A DNA stretch of 52,801 bases, taken from assembly GCA_016938175.1 (NCBI GenBank), contig JAFGVE010000012.1, positions 1-52,801 on the forward strand, written 5' to 3'. The notes beneath the pieces were generated by a model. It made no database searches. It was not told where the DNA came from and worked only from the letters and a program-made list of their open reading frames with translations. This stretch comes from Campylobacterales bacterium (lineage in GTDB: Bacteria > Campylobacterota > Campylobacteria > Campylobacterales > Sulfurimonadaceae). Both the position numbers and the translations under genes were made by a program. This document shows, piece by piece, positions 1-7,974 of this stretch (position 1 is the stretch's first letter; each line of letters starts with the position of its first letter).

Positions 1-60
1 ACTTGCTTAGTTTTCAATGATCTCAAAACTTCCAAAACCTTTCCGGTCTCTCGTTTTGTG
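1..60 (-). ncRNA. 5' leader of an rRNA operon (16S gene lies outside the window)
   Basis: Read on the minus strand, this stretch follows a consensus promoter and ends in a GATCATTGAAAACTAAGCAA motif. The motif closely resembles the TTGAAAACTAAACAAG-type pre-16S processing leader known from other bacteria. No protein frame fits. The mature 16S rRNA would start beyond base 1, so identity as an rRNA leader is inferred from the leader motif plus the promoter type. Confidence 0.65.
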
Positions 61-67
61 GACGGGA

Positions 68-96
68 ATTATAGGAGAATATTGCTTCAATGTCAA
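68..96 (-). promoter_or_regulatory. Strong sigma70 promoter, probably of an rRNA operon
   Basis: On the minus strand TTGACA (96-91) and TATAAT (73-68) are both perfect and are separated by exactly 17 bp. A/T tracts at 97-130 form an UP-element-like region upstream. The discriminator after the -10 is C/G-rich (TCCCGTCC), as in stringently controlled stable-RNA promoters. It is the only promoter in the window with two perfect hexamers. Confidence 0.85.
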
Positions 97-130
97 TAGT
101 TTTTTCAAAAAAATTTTAAATTCTTTTTTG

Positions 131-301
131 AATGTTTCACAATGAATTTGTTTTACTTATTTAATTCATAGTTTTATACAAACTCATATATAATAGTATG
201 CTTTAGAGATCAAAATGTTACTCTCTATTTACTCTTTATGCTATACAATTCTTTAAAATTTAAAGTACCCTAACTCAGTTAGGTTATAAAAGGAAATATA
301 C
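131..301 (+). promoter_or_regulatory. Promoter region and 5' UTR of the BI-1 family gene
   Basis: No coding frame is visible. A TATAAT -10 lies at 189-194 without a clear -35. A perfect small hairpin, CCTAAC-TCA-GTTAGG, sits at 269-283 just before the ribosome binding site AAAGGAAAT (290-298). The hairpin could affect translation of the downstream gene; no known riboswitch was recognised. Confidence 0.4.
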
Positions 302-1000
302 ATGGGACTTTATGATCGTGATTATGCAAGAGAAAGCTCATTTACTTATGGAGCTGCAAGTCGTAGCGATTCGCAACTTGTCTCTTTTGTAAAAGAGACA
401 TACAAACTTTTCGCTGCATCTATGATGGCTGGTGCAGTTGGTGCATATGTTGGTGTACCTCTTGCTGCATCAATTCATGCAATGTTCTGGCCACTATTTT
501 TCGTAGAGATTGGTTTACTAATCGGTCTTCACTTTGTAAAGCATAAACCTGGAATCAACCTAGCCGTTATGTTCGGATTCGTATTTATGACTGGTTTAAT
601 GCTTGCACCACTTTTAGCACGTACACTTGGTATGAGTGGTGGTGCTACAATTATTGGAAATGCTTTTGCAATGACTTCAGTTGTATTTGGTGCAATGAGT
701 TTTTACGCGATTAAAACAACAAAAGATTTCACAGGATACGGAAAACCACTTATGATAGCTTTACTCGTTATTATTGGCTTTTCTATTCTTAACATCTTTC
801 TTGGTAATCCAATGCTTCACGTTATTATTTCTGGAGCAGTTGTTGTACTATTCAGTATTTTAGTAATTTACGATACACAAAACATCATGCAAGGTGCATA
901 TGAGACACCAATTGATGGTGCTATCGCCCTTTACTTAGACTTTTTAAATATCTTTACAGCTCTTTTACAGCTTTTTGGAATATTTGGAAATGACGACTAG
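302..1000 (+). CDS. Bax inhibitor-1/YccA family inner-membrane protein
   Basis: A 232-residue polytopic membrane protein of the BI-1 (TMBIM, YccA/YbhL) family. It has about seven hydrophobic segments from residue 30 to the C-terminus. The late segments carry the family hallmarks IYDTQNIMQG (about 188-198) and ALYLDFLNIF (about 209-218), and it ends in an acidic NDD. Family members are pH-sensitive cation leak channels or modulators of the FtsH protease; the substrate here cannot be told. The start follows AAAGGAAAT with good spacing. The 3' end overlaps the next gene by 11 bases, so the two are probably co-transcribed, although no functional link is evident. Confidence 0.85.
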   Translation: MGLYDRDYARESSFTYGAASRSDSQLVSFVKETYKLFAASMMAGAVGAYVGVPLAASIHAMFWPLFFVEIGLLIGLHFVKHKPGINLAVMFGFVFMTGLMLAPLLARTLGMSGGATIIGNAFAMTSVVFGAMSFYAIKTTKDFTGYGKPLMIALLVIIGFSILNIFLGNPMLHVIISGAVVVLFSILVIYDTQNIMQGAYETPIDGAIALYLDFLNIFTALLQLFGIFGNDD

Positions 1001-1406
1001 TGCTCTCTCACCCGAATTATTTCGGGTGTGTGATGCCAATCTTAACCGCCTCAAAGAAGGCATACGTGTTATAGAAGACATAATGCGCTACAGAGACTCA
1101 AACAAAGAGCTCTCGCAAAAACTCAAATCTCTTAGACATTTAGCTCGTATTGATGAATATAAACAACTTCTACTGCATCGTGACAGTATAAATGATGTCT
1201 TACGCCCAACACAAAGAAGTGAACTTAAACGTGATGATATAGAAGGAATTTTAGCTGCAAACTTTAAACGTGGACAAGAGTCTGCACGTGTTTTAGAGGA
1301 GCTATTTAAACTCTATAATGTAAGTTACAGTGAAAAATTTAAACATATACGTTATGAACTTTATGATATAGAAAAGGAGATTATCTTATCCTCTGCTACG
1401 AACTGA
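990..1406 (+). CDS. ThiD2-like protein (stand-alone N-terminal domain of ThiE fusions)
   Basis: 138 residues. DANLNRLKEGIRVIEDIMRY (about 15-34) and ANFKRGQESARVLEE (about 90-104) match the domain found N-terminal to thiamine-phosphate synthase (ThiE) in several phyla, known as ThiD2 and shown in one bacterium to be a hydroxymethylpyrimidine-phosphate kinase. Here there is no ThiE domain attached and no other thiamine gene nearby. Databases often mislabel such proteins as thiamine-phosphate pyrophosphorylase. ATG at 990 is preferred over an upstream TTG at 975 because it gives the usual short overlap with the preceding stop. The gene meets bioC tail to tail with an 11-base overlap. The family call is good; the kinase role is an inference. 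Confidence 0.7.
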   Translation: MTTSALSPELFRVCDANLNRLKEGIRVIEDIMRYRDSNKELSQKLKSLRHLARIDEYKQLLLHRDSINDVLRPTQRSELKRDDIEGILAANFKRGQESARVLEELFKLYNVSYSEKFKHIRYELYDIEKEIILSSATN

Positions 1407-2079
1407 TGAAGGCTACTTCAAATTCTAAATAATTGAGTGGATAATTTTGCATAAGAGCTTTTAGCTCTTTTACACTTAAAAGATTTCGAGAACCACTTAC
1501 TCCACTCTTTTTTATATAACGCAACATATCTCTGACACTCTCAAACTCTAATCTATACTCAATCAATTCAAAGTTGGCATTAAAATGTTTTTTTTGTAAA
1601 GATTCTAACTCTTTTACACTTAAAAGCATAGAGTCTATACCTGCCGTTTTATTGAGTGTTTTAAAAGTGTTTGCAGTAAAAATTGCAAAGCTTACAGGTG
1701 CATTTAGTTTTGCGATATTTTTAAAAGTTCTATCTAAATCTGTTGCCCACTGCAGCGCTGATGCTGATAAAATATAATCATAGTGCTCAATTGCTAAACG
1801 TGCAAAAAGCTCATCTTCATTAAAATCACCGAACATCAAAGAAACCTTATCATCCTTTGGATGTAAAGCAAGCATCCCATGTGCAAAATCAACACCTATA
1901 ACTTTTTCATACTCCCACTCTATTTGCTTATAGAGTGCGCCACTCCCACAGCCTAAGTCTAAAAATTTTTTTGGTTGATTTTTTACCAAAGAGAGAAGCT
2001 TCTCTACAACAAGATTTTGTATGCTATTTCGAGATTCATAATCCCCGGCATACTTTGAAAACTCTCTACTAATTTTCAT
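1396..2079 (-). CDS. bioC: BioC-like malonyl-[ACP] O-methyltransferase
   Basis: 227 residues, a class I SAM-dependent methyltransferase. It has the BioC opening (F-x3-A-x2-Y), a SAM-binding motif FLDLGCGSGALYKQ (about 39-52), an acidic VIGVDF strand end and the SASALQWATDL segment (about 105-115) like the ALQW motif of BioC. BioC methylates malonyl-ACP so that fatty-acid synthesis can build the pimelate part of biotin. The ATG overlaps the TGA of znuB (ATGA), making translational coupling likely and ruling out the longer upstream frame. It closes the znuA-znuC-znuB operon, with no obvious functional reason. Other small methyltransferases cannot be fully excluded. Confidence 0.75.
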   Translation of the reverse strand: MKISREFSKYAGDYESRNSIQNLVVEKLLSLVKNQPKKFLDLGCGSGALYKQIEWEYEKVIGVDFAHGMLALHPKDDKVSLMFGDFNEDELFARLAIEHYDYILSASALQWATDLDRTFKNIAKLNAPVSFAIFTANTFKTLNKTAGIDSMLLSVKELESLQKKHFNANFELIEYRLEFESVRDMLRYIKKSGVSGSRNLLSVKELKALMQNYPLNYLEFEVAFISS

Positions 2080-2873
2080 CGTCTGTTGAGTATGAGAGAG
2101 AGTACAAAAAGAGCTATAACACACAACACTATAGTCGCACCGGATGGTAAGGAGAAATAAAATGAAATACTCATCCCAAAAGAGACACTAAAAAGAGCAA
2201 AAAACAGTGCAATCAATATTGTTTTTTTGAAACCAACCCTATACTGAAGTGCAGCAACAGTCGGAATAACCATCAAAGCTCCAATTAAAAGTGAACCAAC
2301 AACTCGTATACTCAAGGCGATAATAACCGCAACGACACTCACAAGCAGAAAGTTTAGTAGCCAAACCTTAATACCACTAGTTTTTGCAACCTCTTCATCA
2401 TAAGCAATAAAATAGAGTTCCTTTGCAAAAAGAAGTAAAAAACCAAGTGATAGAGTTCCAAAAACTAAAATGGTTATAACATCTTCGTAACTTACAGATA
2501 AAATAGAACCAAAAAGGTATGAAAAAAGTGAGTTATTAAATGATCCACCCAATGAAACGATAATTACAGCAATTGCCAGTGAACCAGAAAGAATTATAGA
2601 AAGAATTGCATCTGAATAGAGACTAAAAGAACTACGTAAGTACTCCATAAGCCATGCTGAGACCAGTGCAACTAAAACAGCTATCCACAGAGGATTAAAA
2701 CCTGCAACAAGACCAACTGCAACACCAACAAGTGCAGAGTGGGCTAATGTTTCACTCATTAAAGAGTAGCGTTTTAATACTATAAAAGTCCCACTAATAG
2801 AAGCAAGTGTTGCAATAAAAAGGCCAGCTATAAATGCTCTTTGCATAAATTCGTATTCAAACATCTCAAACAT
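2076..2873 (-). CDS. znuB: Zinc ABC transporter permease ZnuB-like
   Basis: 265 residues of the ABC-3 permease family for zinc or manganese, with about eight hydrophobic helices. Typical features are QRAFIAGLFIATLASISGTFIVLKR near the N-terminus and the late SIRVVGSLLIGALMVIPTVAA helix. It forms the membrane channel that works with the ATPase and solute-binding protein encoded just upstream. Two starts are possible, ATG at 2873 or at 2864; 2873 leaves one base after the znuC stop and was chosen. Zinc rather than manganese is inferred from the His-rich loop of the binding protein. Confidence 0.85.
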   Translation of the reverse strand: MFEMFEYEFMQRAFIAGLFIATLASISGTFIVLKRYSLMSETLAHSALVGVAVGLVAGFNPLWIAVLVALVSAWLMEYLRSSFSLYSDAILSIILSGSLAIAVIIVSLGGSFNNSLFSYLFGSILSVSYEDVITILVFGTLSLGFLLLFAKELYFIAYDEEVAKTSGIKVWLLNFLLVSVVAVIIALSIRVVGSLLIGALMVIPTVAALQYRVGFKKTILIALFFALFSVSFGMSISFYFSLPSGATIVLCVIALFVLSLILNRR

Positions 2874-2874
2874 T

Positions 2875-3645
2875 TTAGTGCTCGTGCTTATGATTATAAA
2901 GAAGATGTGCATCTAAACCGTACAAAGAACTCATCTCTTCACAGCTCATCGCTTCTTTTGGATTATTACAGATAGTCGCTTTTTGATTAATGGTAAATAC
3001 TCTTTGAATATCATCAACAATAACACCAATGTCATGTGTTATAAACAAAATAGTTATCTTTTCTTCTTGGTTAAGCTTTGAAAGCAAAGCGTAAAAACGT
3101 TGCTGAGAAACTATATCTACACCTGTGTTTGGCTCATCTAAAATTAAAATTTTTGGATGTGATGCAAGTGCTCTAGCAATCATCACTCTCTGCCTTTGTC
3201 CTCCAGACAGTGTACCAACCATTTTATCTTTAAGTGTTAGAACATCCATTTTTTTCATAGCATCTTCAACAGCTCTCTTATCTGCCTTACTCATACCACC
3301 AAAAAGTCCACGTTTAGCAACTCTACCCATACTCACTATATCTTCCACAGTAGCTGGAAAGTTTTCATCGACTAATGAAGCACGTTGTGGCACGTAACCT
3401 ATTTTATGCCACTCCTTAAAGTTTTCATACTTTTTACCATAAATTTTTAATCTTCCCGCAGATGGTTTTTCAAGCCCCAAAAGAATACGAATCAAAGTAG
3501 TTTTACCACCACCGTTTGGTCCAATAATAGCGATATACTCTCCCTCAAAAATTTCTAAAGAGATATTTGAAAGAATAGAGACTCCACTTACATTGAAGTC
3601 AAGGCCTTTAACATCAAAAATAGGTACCTTAAAGCTTATTGGCAC
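2875..3645 (-). CDS. znuC: Zinc ABC transporter ATP-binding protein ZnuC-like
   Basis: 256-residue ABC ATPase with Walker A GPNGGGKTT (42-50), Q-loop around VPQRAS (85-90), signature LSGGQRQR (146-153), Walker B ILILDEP (166-172) and a switch His in FITHD. It energises metal import through ZnuB. The start is GTG at 3645, located inside the last codons of znuA, giving a 10-base overlap and implying coupling. The C-terminal tail ends HLLYNHKHEH, adding possible metal-binding histidines. Confidence 0.9.
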   Translation of the reverse strand: MPISFKVPIFDVKGLDFNVSGVSILSNISLEIFEGEYIAIIGPNGGGKTTLIRILLGLEKPSAGRLKIYGKKYENFKEWHKIGYVPQRASLVDENFPATVEDIVSMGRVAKRGLFGGMSKADKRAVEDAMKKMDVLTLKDKMVGTLSGGQRQRVMIARALASHPKILILDEPNTGVDIVSQQRFYALLSKLNQEEKITILFITHDIGVIVDDIQRVFTINQKATICNNPKEAMSCEEMSSLYGLDAHLLYNHKHEH

Positions 3646-4586
3646 ATCAAAGCCTTAGAGATTTTTTCAAGGTTTGTATACATTATCTGCTCATAGGATA
3701 ATCCCTCTTTAGCCTCATCTGCTGTAATATTTCCAAGAGGCTGTAAAACTTCTAATGAAACATTTGCATCTGTTGCCACTGTAGTAATTGCCTTATAATT
3801 AACAAAATTTTCAAAAAATATAGTTGAGATATGATCTTTTTTTATCTCATCAAAGATACGTGTTAAGTCTTGTGGGCTGGGCTGGGCTTCTGGAGAAAGA
3901 CCTGTCAGTGCTTCAACATGAAATCCATAATTTTGGGCTAAATAACCTATAGCATTATGATTCACAACAACCACATTTAGCTGACACGATGAAAGCCTCT
4001 CTTTGTATGCTCCATCAAGTTTTTGCAAATTCTCTATGTAGTTTTTTGCTCTTTGCTCATAATTTTTTGCTGCATCAGGATTTAAAAGTGTCAACTCTTT
4101 TTGAATCAAAAGAGCAACTATCTGCATATTGGAAAAATCCAACCAAAAATGAGGATCTACACCAGTATGTTCATGTTCTAGATGACTATGATGTTCAGCG
4201 TCAACCTGATGTTCTTCGTCTTGTCCGAGCTCTCTAAGGACTACATGCTTACTTACTTCGATAGCTCTATTTTTAAAAGCAAAGCCGTGTGTCCATGGCT
4301 CTAATCCAGCCCCACTATACAATACAAGATTGCTTTTTTCAATTTTTGCCATAAGTTTTGGAGTAGGTTCAAAGCTGTGTGGGTCTACACCAAAAGGCAA
4401 AATATTTATAAGTTCTATACTCTCTGCCCCAATATACTTTGTAACATCATACAAAGCAAAACTACTCACAGCAACAAGAGGTTTTGTAGGAGATAATTTT
4501 TCTGAATCGTCTTTATATGTCACATAAACCTGTACAAAAAAGACAACTAAAATCAAAAGAAAAACGATAGTTTTAAAGGCTTTCAT
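3636..4586 (-). CDS. znuA: Zinc-binding periplasmic protein ZnuA-like (cluster A-I)
   Basis: 316 residues with a hydrophobic N-terminal segment (about 5-23) that serves as signal or membrane anchor. Conserved metal ligands of the family are visible: His70 in GVDPHSFEP, His146 in GVDPHFWLD, and a His in VVNHNAIGYL. A charged loop with seven histidines at 126-140 sits just before the second ligand, as in zinc-specific members. ATG at 4586 follows GGAGAAATTTTT and is preferred to an upstream in-frame start that lacks a signal sequence at its end. A minus-strand -10 (TATAAT, 4621-4616) lies 30 bases upstream. It is the first gene of znuA-znuC-znuB-bioC. Confidence 0.88.
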   Translation of the reverse strand: MKAFKTIVFLLILVVFFVQVYVTYKDDSEKLSPTKPLVAVSSFALYDVTKYIGAESIELINILPFGVDPHSFEPTPKLMAKIEKSNLVLYSGAGLEPWTHGFAFKNRAIEVSKHVVLRELGQDEEHQVDAEHHSHLEHEHTGVDPHFWLDFSNMQIVALLIQKELTLLNPDAAKNYEQRAKNYIENLQKLDGAYKERLSSCQLNVVVVNHNAIGYLAQNYGFHVEALTGLSPEAQPSPQDLTRIFDEIKKDHISTIFFENFVNYKAITTVATDANVSLEVLQPLGNITADEAKEGLSYEQIMYTNLEKISKALMCQ

Positions 4587-4671
4587 AAAAATTTCTCCAT
4601 AAAATAAATGACGCAATTATACCCTCTTTTATATGGTTTTCTCTGAATTTGATAATATAAGAATATTTAGA

Positions 4672-4677
4672 TATAAT
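4672..4677 (+). promoter_or_regulatory. -10 box of the secG-frr-pyrE operon
   Basis: A perfect TATAAT 28 bases before the secG ATG, in a T/A-rich context and without a recognisable -35, the usual form of housekeeping promoters in Campylobacterota. Confidence 0.5.
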
Positions 4678-4704
4678 TCGCCACTTTTATATTTAGGAAT
4701 ATAC

Positions 4705-5037
4705 ATGACAACAGGTCTTTTAGTTATCATCCAAATCGTTTTAGTAATTATATTGACAATTGCTGTTTTACTACAAAAAAGCTCAAGTATTGGTCTTGGT
4801 GCATATAGTGGTTCTAATGAGTCTGTATTTGGAGCGAAAGGTCCAAATAGCTTTCTTGCAAAGGCAACTTTTACACTTGGTTTTATTTTTGTAGTTAATA
4901 CTATTACACTTGGTTATATGTACGCGAAAGCTGCTGATGCTTCTGTTGTAGACACTATGGTTGAAGAGACAAACGTAGTAGCTCCAACAGCAAAAACGGT
5001 AGTTGAGCCTGCAACTCAAACTCAAGGAGAAAAATAA
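4705..5037 (+). CDS. secG: Preprotein translocase subunit SecG
   Basis: 110 residues with two membrane helices (about 3-22 and 52-72). The loop between them holds the family motif [25 protein letters not shown]. SecG is the accessory subunit of the SecYEG channel. After the second helix comes a short periplasmic or cytosolic tail rich in Val, Thr and Ala. ATG at 4705 follows AGGAAT and gives the normal N-terminus [10 protein letters not shown]; the upstream extension is not SecG-like. The stop and the frr start overlap as TAATG. Confidence 0.92.
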   Translation: MTTGLLVIIQIVLVIILTIAVLLQKSSSIGLGAYSGSNESVFGAKGPNSFLAKATFTLGFIFVVNTITLGYMYAKAADASVVDTMVEETNVVAPTAKTVVEPATQTQGEK

Positions 5038-5594
5038 TGTTAGAAGAGATTTACACGAAGTGTGACACGAAGATGCAAGGCGGAATTGACCACCTTCACA
5101 AAGAGTTCAAAACATTAAGAACAGGAAAAGTTTTGGTATCTGTTTTAGACAATATTAAAATTGACTATTATGGTACTGCAACACCACTTGATCAAGTAGG
5201 TTCTGTTTTAGCAACAGATGCAACTACTATCGTTGTAAATCCTTGGGAAAAAAATCTACTTTCAGCAATTGAAAGTGCTATAGCCGCTGCAAATATAGGA
5301 GTTAATCCAAATAATGACGGTGAGCAAATTAAACTTTTCTTTCCTCCAATGACAGTTGAACAGCGTCAAGACTCTGTTAAAAAGATGAAAGGTATGGGTG
5401 AAAATGCCAAAGTTTCAATAAGAAATGACCGCCGTGATGCAAATGACAAAGTTAAAAAGCTTGAGAAGGATAAAGAAATTACATCTGATGAATCAAAATC
5501 TGCTCAAGACAGAATTCAAAAACTTACAGATAAATACATTACACAGATTGACAGCATCTTAAAAGATAAAGAAGCTGAAATTCTAAAAGTGTAA
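5037..5594 (+). CDS. frr: Ribosome recycling factor
   Basis: 185 residues, full family length. Typical segments are [20 protein letters not shown] near residue 25, [27 protein letters not shown] in the middle and [22 protein letters not shown] towards the end. With EF-G it splits the post-termination ribosome. It starts within the secG stop codon and is followed after 5 bases by pyrE, so the three genes form one transcript. Confidence 0.97.
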   Translation: MLEEIYTKCDTKMQGGIDHLHKEFKTLRTGKVLVSVLDNIKIDYYGTATPLDQVGSVLATDATTIVVNPWEKNLLSAIESAIAAANIGVNPNNDGEQIKLFFPPMTVEQRQDSVKKMKGMGENAKVSIRNDRRDANDKVKKLEKDKEITSDESKSAQDRIQKLTDKYITQIDSILKDKEAEILKV

Positions 5595-5599
5595 ATCCA

Positions 5600-6208
5600 A
5601 TGGATATTAAAAAAATATATATGGGAGCTGACGCTCTCTTAAAGGGCCACTTTAAACTTAGTAGTGGAAACCACTCAGAGTACTATCTACAATCTGCTAA
5701 AGTTTTGGAAGATCCCCAAACTGCTAAACTTCTTGCAGAGGCACTTGCAAAAGAGATTAAATCATCTGATATTGAAATAGACACAGTATGTGCTCCAGCA
5801 CTTGGTGGTCTAATTGCCGGTTTTGCACTTGCTACTGCCCTTGATGTGCGTTTCATTTTTGCGGAACGTGTGAATGGCGAAATGACTATTCGTCGTGGCT
5901 TTGAGGTAGATAAAGGTGAAAGAATCCTTATGTGTGAAGATATTATTACAACTGGTGGTTCTGCAATGGAAGCTGCAGCAGTTGTAAAAGAGCTTGGTGG
6001 TGAAATAGTAGGTGTTGCTGCACTTGCTAATCGTGGTTTTTGTAAACGTGAAGGTTCAGACATAGAGACACAAGCAAACTGTAAACTTCCACAAGACATT
6101 CCTTTCTTTGCACTCGCAGACTTCACATTTGAAATGTATGATCCAGCAGAATGTCCACTTTGTAAAGAGGGCAGTGAAGCTATTAAACCAGGTTCAAGAG
6201 GAAACTAA
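5600..6208 (+). CDS. pyrE: Orotate phosphoribosyltransferase
   Basis: 202 residues. The PRPP-binding motif is [12 protein letters not shown] (111-122), preceded by the PALGGLIAG loop (about 66-74). The C-terminus [16 protein letters not shown] is characteristic of this PyrE subgroup. It makes OMP from orotate and PRPP in pyrimidine synthesis; pyrG, which acts later in the same pathway, is 1.8 kb away in a separate unit. The stop lies 14 bases from the convergent antiporter gene. Confidence 0.95.
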   Translation: MDIKKIYMGADALLKGHFKLSSGNHSEYYLQSAKVLEDPQTAKLLAEALAKEIKSSDIEIDTVCAPALGGLIAGFALATALDVRFIFAERVNGEMTIRRGFEVDKGERILMCEDIITTGGSAMEAAAVVKELGGEIVGVAALANRGFCKREGSDIETQANCKLPQDIPFFALADFTFEMYDPAECPLCKEGSEAIKPGSRGN

Positions 6209-6222
6209 ATCCTCTTAGCTGA

Positions 6223-7839
6223 TTAACCAAGCTTACAGCTTACCATTCTTTCAACCAAAATTCGGGCAACCTCTTCTTTCCCATCAATCATGACGTTTAT
6301 CGGTAAATCTTGTAGTTTTTCACGCTCTTCTAAAGATATGATTTTCACTATTAAGTTGATATCTTTTGTATTTTGCGCAATTGCTTCACATATAAGACGC
6401 TTTTTTTCAGGGTTGTCAAGCGTTACAATAACTGAGGAGCAGTCCTGTACGTGCATAGCGTCAAGAATTTGACGTTTCGACATATCTCCAAGATAGACCT
6501 CACGTTTATCACGAATCGCCTCATTAACATGTTTTGGTGAGTTATCAACAATCATATATGAGGCTCCTAACTCATCAAGATACTGCGCAACGAACTTTCC
6601 AACAACTCCGTATCCACACACTATTACATGGTCCTTTTTACTACTAAGTGATGACATGTCTGCCAAGTCATCTTTTCTTCCACTCATATACTCCACAAAG
6701 GGGCTAATACGAGTGATAAAAAATGGTGTTACGACCATTGAGAGAATAACAACAAGAACAAGTAGTTGTGCCAACTCTGCATCAAGGATACCTCCCATAG
6801 AAGCGAGTGCAAAGATTACAAAAGAAAACTCCCCAACCTGTGATAGAGCAAGAGCAGTCTTTAAAGAGCGTCTGTGTGGGGCATAAGTACGCAGTAAAAG
6901 ATAAATCAATACACTTTTAATAACAAGCACAGCTAAGAAGATGCCTATTATCAGTGCTACATTATTCAAAAGAACCAGTACATCAATTTTCATTCCAACC
7001 ACAACAAAGAAAGTTCCTAAAAGAAGATCTTTAAAAGGTGCGATATCTGATTCAACTTTATGATGGTACTTTGTTTCGGCAATAATCATTCCCGCAACAA
7101 AAGCACCTAAAGAGTAGGTAAATCCCATATAGTGAGCAAGCATAGAGGCTGCAACTACTATAAAGAGGACAGAACCCATAAAAAGCTCGTCTAACTCTGA
7201 AGAAGCAGAGAAGTGTAGCATCCAGGTCATCACACGTTTTCCTACGATAAAAAGAAGTCCTATAACGATAATAGCACTCATAAGGGTATGCCCTAAAATA
7301 GTTACAACAGACTCATCGCCCTCTGTTGTTAAAAAACCTATGAGGATGAGTATAGGAATTACTGCGATATCTTGAAAGACAAGTATACCTGTAGAGAGTT
7401 GTCCGTATGGCTTATATATCTCTTTTGAACTTTTAAGATAACTCAAAACAACAGCCGTAGAAGAGAGTGCAAATGCAAGTGCTATAATAAGTGATGTTTT
7501 CACACCATAATCAAAACCGTAATGAGTTATAAGATAAATCACAAAAGCGGTCACACCCACTTGTAAAAGACCATTTCCAAAGATTTCTCGTTTCATTGTA
7601 TTCATCTTGGCTAAAGATATCTCTAGTCCTATAGTAAACATCAAAAATACAATACCAAACTCCCCTATAATCTCTAAGGAGTGTGAATTGTTATAAGCCT
7701 TTAAATCAAAGGCGTATACAATAATGGTTCCAGTCAAAATGTAACCTATAATTTGTGAAACACCAAAACGTTTTAAAATGAGATTAAGGACAATGGAGAT
7801 TCCCAAAGCCACGATTACGTAGAGAATTATGTTTTCCAT
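6223..7839 (-). CDS. Kef-type monovalent cation:proton antiporter with TrkA-N domain
   Basis: 538 residues. Residues 1-380 form a CPA2-type membrane domain with about twelve helices and the IGLEISLAKM, GTFFVVVGMKID and ALSQVGEFSFVIFAL signatures. A soluble RCK/TrkA-N domain follows, with the Rossmann motif VIVCGYGVVGKFVAQYL (about 410-426), which in the family binds NAD(H) or other nucleotides. It probably exchanges K+ or Na+ for protons across the inner membrane. The ATG at 7839 has AAGAAAG at good spacing; the GTG at 7848 would abut its Shine-Dalgarno. It is monocistronic. Whether glutathione gates it as in KefB/KefC cannot be seen. Confidence 0.85.
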   Translation of the reverse strand: MENIILYVIVALGISIVLNLILKRFGVSQIIGYILTGTIIVYAFDLKAYNNSHSLEIIGEFGIVFLMFTIGLEISLAKMNTMKREIFGNGLLQVGVTAFVIYLITHYGFDYGVKTSLIIALAFALSSTAVVLSYLKSSKEIYKPYGQLSTGILVFQDIAVIPILILIGFLTTEGDESVVTILGHTLMSAIIVIGLLFIVGKRVMTWMLHFSASSELDELFMGSVLFIVVAASMLAHYMGFTYSLGAFVAGMIIAETKYHHKVESDIAPFKDLLLGTFFVVVGMKIDVLVLLNNVALIIGIFLAVLVIKSVLIYLLLRTYAPHRRSLKTALALSQVGEFSFVIFALASMGGILDAELAQLLVLVVILSMVVTPFFITRISPFVEYMSGRKDDLADMSSLSSKKDHVIVCGYGVVGKFVAQYLDELGASYMIVDNSPKHVNEAIRDKREVYLGDMSKRQILDAMHVQDCSSVIVTLDNPEKKRLICEAIAQNTKDINLIVKIISLEEREKLQDLPINVMIDGKEEVARILVERMVSCKLG

Positions 7840-7934
7840 AGAGCACACTTTCTTTTTTTGATTATTATAGCAGTTTTGTAGGGAAATTTCTTTGATGCAG
7901 TGATTGTCTATAAAGTTTTTAAGAGATTTTAGAA

Positions 7935-7940
7935 TATAAT
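7935..7940 (+). promoter_or_regulatory. -10 box of pyrG
   Basis: Perfect TATAAT 34 bases before the pyrG ATG; the region upstream is T-rich and has no clear -35. A good ribosome binding site TTTGGAG (7961-7967) follows. Confidence 0.5.
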
Positions 7941-7974
7941 CGCGTTTATCATTAACTATCTTTGGAGCATATAC

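Noticed and set aside
4587..4640. Possible Zur box before znuA
   Set aside because: An AAATG half-site is present at 4606-4610, but there is no CATTT partner at the required distance.
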